Shown: piece after piece, positions 10,626-20,062 of the stretch
How positions within the stretch are numbered: position 1 is the stretch's first letter
Layout of the letters: each line of letters begins with the position of its first letter
NCBI GenBank assembly: GCA_037127255.1
Contig: JBANSL010000013.1
Location: forward strand, 68,282,188-68,346,187
Source of the DNA: Persicaria tinctoria
Taxonomy: Eukaryota; Streptophyta; Magnoliopsida; Caryophyllales; Polygonaceae
Direction of reading: 5' to 3'
Length of the DNA: 64,000 nucleotides
Program-made: the position numbers and the translations under genes
The notes under the pieces: model-generated
The model's database searches: none
What the model saw: only the letters and a program-made list of their open reading frames with translations
Told to the model about the DNA's origin: nothing

Positions 10626-13460
10626 ATGGCGTCAAACAAACCAGACCCCTCCTGCGTGCTTGCCAAAGTCGAGGACTTGAAGGCTTTAAGGAGGGAGATC
10701 CAGTCTCAGCATTCAACTCTCGGACTCCATATTGCGACTCTTGATGCTCGAATTTCAACTCTCGAGTCTCAGCTTAGAGACTATGTTGGGAGAGGTAGTG
10801 AGGAAACGTCGAGTGGGAAGAGCAACATCGCTCAAGTAGACAAGACTCAGCTTGCGGATGGATCCGCCCTCATCAACTGAAGGTTTCGAAACTTTCGATC
10901 ATGGTACCATAAGCTCTTCTTCTTCCTCTCTCCTAGGGTTTTGTTCAATTTCATTTTTTTCGTTTCATTTCGTGTGTGATTTGAAGTGGAATAATCGAAT
11001 CTTAGACGCATCGTTCGGAAATCGATAGGTCTAGAAGTCGGATTTTAGGGTTTTGAGTTCAATTTTTCCATAGTCTGTAGCAAGCTCCATCAGCCCACCG
11101 CACATTCTTCATCTCCCTTGTACCCAGAACAACCTGTAGATGTCCACCAATTGTGTCCTTTCTCTTTCAATAGAGGAAAAATAAATCTGCGAAACTCAAC
11201 CAAGCTTTACCTTGCAGTGATGGTGCATTCTGCCATGGAAAACACATGGTTGGAACTTGGAAGCCCATTCCAAACTGATACCTGATTCCCCATGTTTGCC
11301 CTGCCAAATAGCACCCGGGTGCTTTAGTTTTCTACTTTCCTTGGATAATTATGTGCACTTTAGCTTGTTGGGTTTGGGATTGGGGTGTAGTTTATCTTTA
11401 AACCCCCAAATGAATTGGCCATTTCGAAAAAAGATTAGATTAGATTTTGTTGAGATGCACTTTAGGTTTTATTGGTGAAGATTGATAAGAAAGATAATAC
11501 ATTAATACCATAGTTTGACATAGCTCAGTGGTTTTACCTTTTCATCATGATTTGCTTTGCACACTTAGTACTTGGATCACTGAGTCCATGTAAAATTTGT
11601 GGAACCCAACTTTAATTTCCTTGAAGTTTCGACTAGTAGAAATAGTTTTCCTTTTTAAGTCTTCTTTAAGATCCCATGACCAAAGAATCTGGCTTTTATG
11701 TTCTAAGATACAAGTTTTGTGAATGCTGAAATGCAACCGTGAGCCGTGTACCTTTTCGGTGACACTTGCATTTGTTTTCGTCCCACCCTATATGTGTTTG
11801 TAAGTATTGGTAGGAATGTTTGTGGGATAAAGTCTTTTCCATAACAGTTCTACTTTTTCTAGGCTTATTTGCTGATTTCAAATATGAGAATGCTTGCTCT
11901 TTGGTTCCTTCACTTCATTCTTCGTTTCTTAGCATCGTCAGGAATTACAAGCTCGTTTTACTTTGTTATCATCATATTAACTCTTAAGGTTTAATCTCTA
12001 TTTATGTAACTTTGTGTTTAGTTATTCTGCAATGGTCTTCTTTAGTCTGTGCTTGTAGACCATTAGTTTAATCTCTATTTATGTAACTTTAAGTTTAATA
12101 TTCTTTCCTTCTTTTTATATTCCTTCTTAGTTCACTAGTTGAATGGTACATGAATTTTTAGTGATATCCCAAGCTTTTGTGCAATGAAGTGATGATGATC
12201 ATCAATTGAGAAGATTGAATCAGTGATAGAGCTTAAATCAAGAACACGCAGAACACATGAAAGATTCATGAAAGAGCACAAAATAGAAGATAGGTAGACA
12301 TAAACTAGAGCCAAAGGATTAAACCCCTGGAGTTTACTCCCAAATCCAATAGGGAAACAATAACTGGCCAAAAGGCATAAGCCAAAAACATGATGATTGA
12401 TAGATCCATAGTTCTAACAAGTCCCTTATTCTGTAAGGCCGCACACTTGCACCCACATGGGATTCTGCTCTCCCCTCCTCTAGCACATAACATACTTCCA
12501 CCCTATATTCTTTCTGGGCCACGAGTGATGAATCACTTCTAACCCTTTTACTAGCTTACGCCATTAGTGGCTTATCAGACCTTCAAGTATTTGATAAATG
12601 TGATGGAATGTTGTTATGTACTTTCTTTCTCACCATTTGAATACTTGTTTATTCAATCTAATTGAGGTGTACAAGATATGTATGTACTGCAGCTAAGAGA
12701 ATGAAATCCCACAAATAAGGGAACTTACAACAAGAAGATAAAACCAAACGTAGAAAACTCTATACAGATAATTATCCCATGAATGTCTGGCAGGAGAGGA
12801 AATAGCTTATAGCTGATTCAATTTTTTCCTCAACAGTTGCCTTCATTTTTTCTTTACTAAAATTTGATATGCAAGCAGCATTTTCTATGACAAAAGAAAT
12901 CCTTCTATGAATGGAGTTAAGTTTAAATGATGAAGTCACCAAATAGATTCTCCGCTTTAGTTATGAAATTTTCATTGAATCTCAATCCTAGAGGATCCAT
13001 GGAATCAAGAGCTAAATGTATATTTAGTCAACCATCCTTCTACAAAAATCATGAAGTTTTTGGTTCTTGGTTTTCTTATGAATCAAGAACTTCTTCCTAG
13101 TTTCACGCAAAAGTACTCAGCATGGATTCCAATCTTTGTGCTTGTTATAGGATGGTGGGGAAACTTTCTTCAACATGAGTAGACATACTAAGATGAAGAA
13201 ACTCATGACCGCCTGGTGTGACCACTTGTCTGTGGTACCTGAAGATGTTGTGTTCCTTTTCGAAGATCACAGACTCCAAACTTATCAGACTCCTGAACAG
13301 GTCAAAATGTCAACTTATTCCTGTCTTGAGAATAACACAGTTACACAACCTCAAACGGTGTTTCTGACATCTGTTGGTGTTGCAGTTGAAGATGGAAGAT
13401 GGTGATGAAATACTGGTGTTGCCGAAGTTGAAGAGAGGCAGTTGTGGCACTTTTATGTAG
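10626..13460 (+). pseudogene. SUMO-like gene copy B (frameshifted)
   Basis: Three exons align with copy C. Exon 1 (10,626-10,903) encodes an N-terminal part with coiled-coil character (IATLDARISTLESQL). A one-base deletion near 10,876 relative to copy C makes a TGA at 10,878-10,880, just before the beta-strand that starts the SUMO fold. Exon 2 (13,151-13,300) is open and SUMO-like: KMKKLMTAWCDHLSVVPED, VFLFEDHRLQ, QTPEQ. Exon 3 (13,386-13,460) reads KMEDGDEI, but where SUMO needs Gly-Gly it has Arg-Gly (LKRGSCGT) before the stop, so maturation and conjugation would fail even without the frameshift. The first intron is about 2.25 kb; the second is 85 bp. Splice signals (ATG|GTACC, TATAG|GAT, CAG|GTC, GCAG|TTG) are kept. 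Almost certainly a pseudogene. Confidence 0.8.
12222..12576 (-). mobile_element. Insertion in intron 1 of SUMO-like copy B, solo-LTR-like
   Basis: About 345 bp present here but absent from the same place in the intron of copies A and C, which run straight from GATTGAATTAGTGATAG into the GCAATGT block. On the minus strand it starts TGATAAGCCAC and ends CTCTATCA (TG...CA). I found no clear target-site duplication. Confidence 0.4.
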
Positions 13461-13874
13461 CGGAATATGCATAGATCTGACCTCTTTTGCGGAAGCCAGT
13501 AACAATTGCAAATGAATAATAGGTATGAACTATGAATCAAGAGTTAGTTATTTAGAGAAGGGCATTAGGTTGTAAATGGACTTATATGAGACCAAAATTT
13601 TAAGTTTGATGCTAGTGTTCAATAGGCGCATTTGGTTATGCAGGGCTGTAATTGCTGTGGCTAAAATGACTATTGTTACGACAATTCTTGTCGTTGCACA
13701 CTTGCACTTGTTAAGAAAAACGGGTTCCAAGCGACGGGCAGAGCAACCAGTTGCAGCCCAGATTATATAAGAGTTATATCATCTTCGTGGTTACTCTTTT
13801 TGTTAACTGCTCCATACATTATTTTTCACTGATTATCAACTAAATTACACTAGTAAACATACGTACTGCATATA

Positions 13875-14434
13875 TTATTTGTCCTCCTGGCTCGATGAAG
13901 CCTTCTTGTACTGTCCCTTAATGGATTCCGGAATCGGAGAATCACCAAGGACTGCTTCCTCGGCGGCATCTTTTGCACCGTCGACTGTTTGGCTTCCAAT
14001 TCCACTTTTCTCCCTTTCCTCCTCTTCTTCGTCTTCTTCCATCCTTTTTATGGTTTCAGCTGTGGAGGGCGCTCGCTCCTCCATGAATACCTTGGCTCTT
14101 GGTGGTTTGCCGTCACCGTCACCGTCGCCACTACGCATATATCTCTAAAAGAAAATTTATATTTAAATACCAAATAATGACAGTATGTGAATTATACATA
14201 TGAGAATTAACATGAAAGATGGATAGTACCGTTATTCTAAATAAATCGAATATTACTTATTCATATTCACTTTGTTAACTCGATTTAAGCTGGTTGAACT
14301 AATTTAAGAGCCCTAAAAATGGTTACCTTGAGGGAGTTGAAGTAGTTGGAGGAGGATATTAAGGGCACGAGAGTGTGGTGGTGGCCGTTGTGGAGGAGGT
14401 GGTTGAAGCACCCAATCACCGGATTCCGCCTCAT
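13875..14434 (-). CDS. Small acidic plant protein, two exons, function unknown
   Basis: Exon 1 runs from the ATG at 14,434 to 14,327 (36 codons), ends AAG before GTAACC, and resumes at 14,144 after TTTTAG. Exon 2 ends at the stop at 13,875, giving 125 residues. The joint is phase 0 and the frame is open throughout. The first 36 residues (MRRNPVIGCF...) are basic and hydroxylated with no acidic residue, like a mitochondrial or plastid presequence. The mature part has VFMEERAPSTAETIKRMEED, a run of Glu, GSQTVDGAKDAAEEA and a C-terminal SSSQEDK. I do not recognise a domain; the composition recalls small LEA-like mitochondrial proteins, which is inference. It converges on SUMO-like copy B, and 3' fragments of it occur beside copies C and D, so the two genes were duplicated together. 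The longer frame starting at 14,561 is in a different phase and would stop in the intron. Confidence 0.6.
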
Positions 14435-14561
14435 TTCTGAATCCGCCGCACCGCCGGAGACTTGTAGTGAGAGTTTGGTGCTGCAACCTTAACTTGTAGA
14501 AGCATTTAACAAGACTGCACAAAGAATGACGTGGGTCGATGAAATCTGAGTTCTGGGACAC

Positions 14562-16515
14562 GTCTTGGTTTTTAATCTCATTCGCTCTTATCAGCCAACA
14601 CGCGGAGGCTTCAAACTTGCCGGTTTCTTTTAGTCAACTCTACAGTATTTTCATCAACAATGTAGGGCCTAAATCAGCATTAAATAAATAAATAAAAAAA
14701 GAAAAACGGATAAGGCCTCGAGTGGTGAGTCCCTTAAACAAGGGTCCAGGTGAGAAGACCCTAATGCACGCGAATCGAAGCCATGTCTCCACAGTCCACC
14801 CTATAAAATAAGTTTATATAAATATAAATTTTGGCATATTCTATAATTAAAAATAAATAAATAAATTATATATTCAAGTGTGAATTAATTTTATCTACAC
14901 ATAAACACTCATTTTGCATAAGTTATTTAAAAAAAAAATACACTAATAATACCTGTATACTATTATTTTTATCACATTGGGTAACGTTTGTGTCATTGCA
15001 TTTTCCGTTTCAACAATTGCGTTTTCAGTTTCATTTGTTTCTATCGTTGTATGGTAAGGTTTGTGTCATTGCATTTTCCGTTTCATTCTTGTTATCGTTG
15101 TATCGTGTAACATTTATATCAAGTTGAATGCTATGTGTAACGTTTATTTAGTAATCGAAAAATGTAAATAGTAAAAAATAACTTAAGGGTCCGAGGGTGG
15201 GGCTCTCTAATGAGGGTGCAAATAATAAAAAGATGGAATGAGACCATTAAGCTGATGTGGCAGACGAAAAGTAAGTTAAGTGTCCGAGGCCCGGGCCCTC
15301 TGTTATGCATGCTCTAAGGGATCTTCTACTCCACTTTTCCTACTCTACTCTCTACAATATTAATTTATTTTAACATTTTTTCAATCTTAAAAAAATTTAA
15401 AAAGTTATATTTATATTTCTAATATATATTTTTATATATTTATAAAATTTTGTTTTGAAAAATTATATTTTAAAAGTTTTAAAAATTTTAAAATCAATAT
15501 TTTACAAAATATAATTATTAAAAATTTTAAAACATGATTTTTTAAAATACATATTAGGAATAGAAATATATATTTTAATTTTTTTTCAAGTTAAGAAATG
15601 TTAAATTAATTTGGTGGTGTAGGGATGGGAGTAGGGAGAAACACAGTAGTTTTTTCCCTCCAAAAGACCTTTTTTTAACAAAAACATCCTTGAAAAAAAT
15701 TTTAAAACAAAAACACCTTATAGAGTATAATATATTCAGCTGAAACAAGAATCGTTATTTTCGATCAAATATTTTAATTTTCTGGTGAAACTTTATGTTT
15801 ATAACCAAAGTGCTCTTATTTTAATAATGGTTTTTATTTAAAAAATGAGCCTTAAATAATAAATTTTTTTAAATTAAAAACATTAATTGTATTACTTTTT
15901 AACCAAAAAAAACTCTTTGTATAATATAATCCATTCAATTGAGGCATCAACTTCTATTTTCTAATCAAATGTTATAACTTTTATGATGAAATTTTATTTT
16001 AGTGACCAAAATCCCCTTTTTAACAGAAAAATAAAATTTTATTATCTTTTGATTTATTATTTAGGATTTAAAATAAATTAAAACAAATACAACATCCGTT
16101 AAAAAAATATGAGTCTTTTTAGACATTTGCACATAAAATAAGGAAATCATAAACTTATTATATTTATACTCCTCATTAATTATCTACAACATTCATTAAC
16201 CAATAAAATTTGAGCAAAAAGACAAAAAATAACAATTTTCATTTCCCAATACCTGAAAAACCTTAAAATGACATATATTTTTAAACAAATGAAGGGAGGA
16301 GGCGGCTACTAAGTCGCGGTTGTCGACATTCTTACAAATATCTGACCATAGTTTTAATTGATCTTGTAACTGAAAACCACATTAAAGTTTTCGAAAATCA
16401 TTTGAAAATCATTAAAATTTACCGAAATAATTTAGGGTGGCACCAATTCAATTAGCGGCTAATATTAGACCGATTCGAGAAACACTTATTTTCATTGTTC
16501 ATTCATCACGTATAG
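14562..16515. other. Intergenic, AT-rich, MITE-like debris
   Basis: No gene. Visible structure: a GGCCTCGAGTGGTGAGTCCC to GGGCCCTCTGTTATGCATGC pair of GC-richer edges at 14,710 and 15,290 (possible old MITE), and a long AT-rich near-palindrome at 15,360-15,620. A diverged direct repeat also occurs: GAGTATAATATATTCAGCTG at 15,723 against GTATAATATAATCCATTCAA at 15,919, each followed by a TCAAAT...GATGAAA-like block. Confidence 0.4.
14988..15110 (+). repeat. Short tandem duplication, about 70-bp unit
   Basis: GTTTGTGTCATTGCATTTTC occurs at 14,988 and 15,059, each followed by CGTTTCA and a (T/A)TCGTTGTAT phrase. Confidence 0.7.
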
Positions 16516-17100
16516 ATGTTTGTATTGCTTTTTTTTTTTTTATCAAGGCAAGAATTCAAAATTTTAGACACCACCAATATTGTATGAGAATTCGAGAGGT
16601 CAAGTGGTAACGGCTACATCCAAAAAATAAACACCACCTCGAACACAACTAGAAGGATTTGGGTATCGCTCAAAGCCATCAACCACATTGGTCTGCGTGG
16701 AAGCATATAGGACGATGAAGGGGCAGAAAGTGAATGTCGATAATACAAGTGAGCCTTAAGACTGACGCTATGCTTTTCGACGTCGGAAAACAAGAGCAAA
16801 AACCCACCATGAGAGAAGACATCTCTAGGGAAGTGTGGATTAACAATGTTGCCCCACCTGAATTAGGGATTGATCTTTGAAAAATCACGGACACTGCCAC
16901 GCTCATCTTGATGAACAAAGTGCTTAAGCCTGTTGCTTCTATTGAAACTAAACACATCCACACCAGCACGAGCTTCCACACCAAGACAAGACAAAGCATA
17001 CCCAAAGACAAGAGCGCAGAAAATCGCATTTAATATCGTGGAGGACAATGAAGAAGATACATTTCTAGTTATCCTTTCTTCATATTCTCTTTAAATTATG
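16515..17100. other. Unassigned stretch after a T run, possible retroposon remnant
   Basis: Begins with a run of 14 T near 16,529 and then a moderately GC-rich stretch with a 116-codon minus-strand frame (17,029-16,679) of hydrophobic composition. The T run would be the poly(A) tail of a minus-strand retroposon. No domain is recognised. Confidence 0.3.
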
Positions 17101-17207
17101 AGTGCTTCCTAAGTACGAATCAAAGCAAGTGCTTGCCCCACAAGCATGAAAGCTTCCTTTGCGAGTTTGGACTCATATGCTTGCTAAGCAAGAACGAAGG
17201 CTTCGTT

Positions 17208-17487
17208 GGGTGTGTTTGGATTCCAAATGCATTATGCTTATAATGCAAAATGATAAGGCAGTGTTTGGTGAACAAAAATATTAAGGTGTTTAAATTATGA
17301 TGTTTTTGGGTTTCACGACATATTAATTAAAATGCAATTATTTTATCTCGGTTTATGTGATTATTTAGTTAAATTACGTTTTTACGTCGATTTTTACGAG
17401 ATTTTTATTTTTACAATCAAATGGACACATAAAACGAGGTAAAATAATTGCATTATAATGAAAATGCAATGGAATCCAAACACATCC
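17208..17487. mobile_element. MITE with GGGTGTGTTTGGATTCC ends
   Basis: Left end GGGTGTGTTTGGATTCC, right end GGAATCCAAACACATCC, which are inverted repeats with one or two mismatches. The inner parts (AATGCATTATGCTTATAATG and CATTATAATGAAAATGCAAT) also pair. GTT flanks both sides (17,205-17,207 and 17,488-17,490), a possible 3-bp target duplication as in PIF/Harbinger or CACTA-type MITEs. Confidence 0.7.
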
Positions 17488-17524
17488 GTTAGCAAGCGTC
17501 GATTTATTTGCTATGGAACATGAT

Positions 17525-18000
17525 TTAGAATTTGTTTTTTTTTTTATAAAGTAATAATTTGATCTCATACATGCCTGAAGCTCGAGAGGCCGACAAGTCG
17601 ATAGAAACATACAACAAAAATATATAAAAGGTGCAAAAGACTAGGCAACACATACACAATGAAAGATGAATCATAGCGGACCTAAAACTAACAGGTTAGG
17701 GACGTAGGCTACGGACGAAACCAAGCATCATATTGAAATAGCATCGCTGACCACCTATACATCATGAATTTGTTTGGGCAATGAAGGCGAACCTCCAATG
17801 AAGCTTTTCGTAAACGAGTCGCCTCGTACACACTACCACAATCTCAGTCAGTTCCGACTCCGAATGCCAGAACCCTAACAAAGAAATAGATCGTTAAGAC
17901 ACACCAAGCGAAGCTACACACAACCCCAGTAAAACAAGGAGAACTAGACAAAATGCCAAAATGGAGACGACTCTTGGTCAAGCCTTTACAGGATTTAATT
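17525..18000 (-). mobile_element. Possible LINE-type remnant
   Basis: A run of ten T (17,527-17,537) followed by ATAAAGTAATAATTTGATCT looks like the tail of a minus-strand non-LTR retroposon. The following 430 bases are GC-richer than the flanks but hold no readable protein. Confidence 0.3.
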
Positions 18001-18344
18001 TAAGCCCTTTTGGATGGGATTTACAATGATAAGTTGTTTTAATTATTTTATTTTCATTAATATTTGGCGTGCAAGGGACACAAAAATCACCTTGCATGTC
18101 AAGGAAGAATTGTACGATCCCGGCCGGACAGCGCACAGACGGATATCGGCATGATTTTTTTAGGGAAAAAGAATAGACGGTTCTCTCCACGCTTCGAATG
18201 TGTTTTTACTGAAATCAAATAAAATGGACTAAGTAGTCGGCATATGAGGATAACCCGACCCCTAACATCAACACGAAATAAAGGTAAAACACCCTTAGAA
18301 GTTAGAAAGAATGAATGGGCTATTTATTCTCCAATGAAAAATTC

Positions 18345-19684
18345 AAAACAGGTCTAGTGTGGCATGTTGGAAATGGAAAATCAATCAATTTTTGGAACGA
18401 CAACTGGATATCAAGCATGCCTTTAAGAAAAAGAATCGATCATGCTCATCATATCGACACCAACACAAAAGTCAATGACTACATCATAGGGGGGAGATGG
18501 TGGAAGGAAAAACTACAGCAGGTGTTAGACCAAGACATTGTTAGAAAAATAATGGATATCCCTATCCCTTTTCCAGACAGATTATATTGGTGGCTAGATA
18601 GGGAAGGATGGTTCACAACAACCATTGCAGTGAAGATTATAACCAATCCGGACAGAATCAAAGATGACCTAAATAAGTGGATATGGAAACTGAGCACTGT
18701 CCCCAAAATTAAAAAAAAATTCATGTGGAAAACTAGCCAAAAGGCCTACCCACAAAAGAAAGATTAGCAAATAGAGGAGTTCCAATTCCCACAAACTGTA
18801 TTCTTTGTGATAACTATTTGGAGGATGAAACACATTTATTCATTGAATGTGGATTTACGAAAGAATCATGTCTATATAATAATAAGGCTTACGCAATTGT
18901 AAGTCCTATCTTAGACACAACAAGAGATATTAGACAAATTATGAGCCAATTGGGAATAACACTAGACAAATTACGCAATTGCAATATGGTTCTATAGAAA
19001 CCAAATCACATTCAGGGAAGGACAGATTCCATCCAATTATTATATATCAAAGTTCATTTATTCGAAAAAAGAAAATTAGAGGAAAGCGTGTATGGAAGAG
19101 AATGAAGTGACGATTAACTCCCCATTGGTTGGTCACTGTAATAAGATTAGCAAGAAAAGCATTAAATGGCGAAAACCTGAGATCGGATATATGAAAGTAA
19201 ATTTTGATGGAACATCAAAACCAACCGAGGACAGCCATATAGGATACATCATCAGAGACTGGAAAAGAAATCCAATAAAAGTAACTATAAAAATATTGGT
19301 AGGCAAAGCCCCCTAATGACAGAAACCCTAGCCTCGCATGAGGGTCTGAAAAGCGCTCGAGAATTAGGGATCAGAAAAATAGAAATTGAAGGGGACTCGC
19401 AAACCATCATTCGACATTTATAATTACATAGTAACTGTCCATGGGAGCTAGAATTATTAATGGGAGACATAAAAATGATAACTAGTTCTTTCGAGGAAAC
19501 AAATTTCTCATTCATGCTCCGTGACCCATGAAGGAAACAAAGTTGTTGATAAGGTTGCATACCTTAGTCTTTTTTTGCACGGGTGCTCGATTGTAACAAA
19601 CAAGGATCTCCTTGATCTTATCTATAAGGATGCAATCGGTTAGGCTAATACTAGCCGAATTATTACCTTATCAAAAAAAAAAAA
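18345..19684 (+). mobile_element. 5'-truncated L1-type LINE
   Basis: Carries only the C-terminal part of ORF2. The first frame (18,315-18,767) has VWHVGNGKSINFWNDNW and further on WKLSTVPKIKKKFMWK, the zinc-binding region that follows reverse transcriptase in plant LINEs. A frameshift near 18,750 is followed by a readable CILCDN...ETHLFIECGF-like part. From 19,092 comes an RNase H-like segment (KVNFDGTSKP, IGYIIRDW) broken by stops at 19,315 and 19,421. It ends in a run of 12 A (19,673-19,684). GGGCTATTT...CTCCAAT occurs just before the start (18,318-18,335) and just after the A tail (19,686-19,701), differing by a 3-base indel; this is a candidate target-site duplication. Dead by truncation and mutation. 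Confidence 0.8.
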
Positions 19685-19783
19685 GGGGCTATTTCTCCAA
19701 TAAAAAAAAATAAAATTTCAGCAAAATACTGTATATATATTTAGGAGAGGTAAAATTTGGAGGGCAGGTATTGGAGGCAAGTA

Positions 19784-20018
19784 CTCCCTCCGTTCCACAA
19801 TACATGTCCTTTTAGTTTTGGGCACGTTTTTTAATGAGCGAAAAACTCTATAAAATATCATTTTTTTAATTATTATTTTTATATAATTTGATACTTATTA
19901 CTAATAAGTATCACATTATATAAAAAAATTAATTAAAAAAATAATATTTTATAGAGTTTTTCGCTCATCAAAAAACGTGCCCAAAACTAAAAGGACATGT
20001 ATTGTGAAACGGAGGGAG
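19784..20018. mobile_element. Stowaway MITE just upstream of SUMO-like copy C
   Basis: CTCCCTCCGTTCCACAATAC at the left and its inverted counterpart ending ACGGAGGGAG at the right, flanked by TA on both sides (19,782-19,783 and 20,019-20,020). Almost the whole 235 bp is palindromic (pairing of ATGTCCTTTTAGTTTTGGGC with its complement at about 19,978-19,997). It ends 44 bases before the ATG of copy C, so it lies in that gene's promoter or 5' UTR. Confidence 0.95.
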
Positions 20019-20062
20019 TATTGAATTTTGTTTGAAGGCATCGATCATCCATCGATCCAACA

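Noticed and set aside
14313..14561. 82-codon minus-strand frame overlapping the acidic gene
   Set aside because: Different phase from the ATG at 14,434; it runs into the intron and does not join exon 2 in frame.
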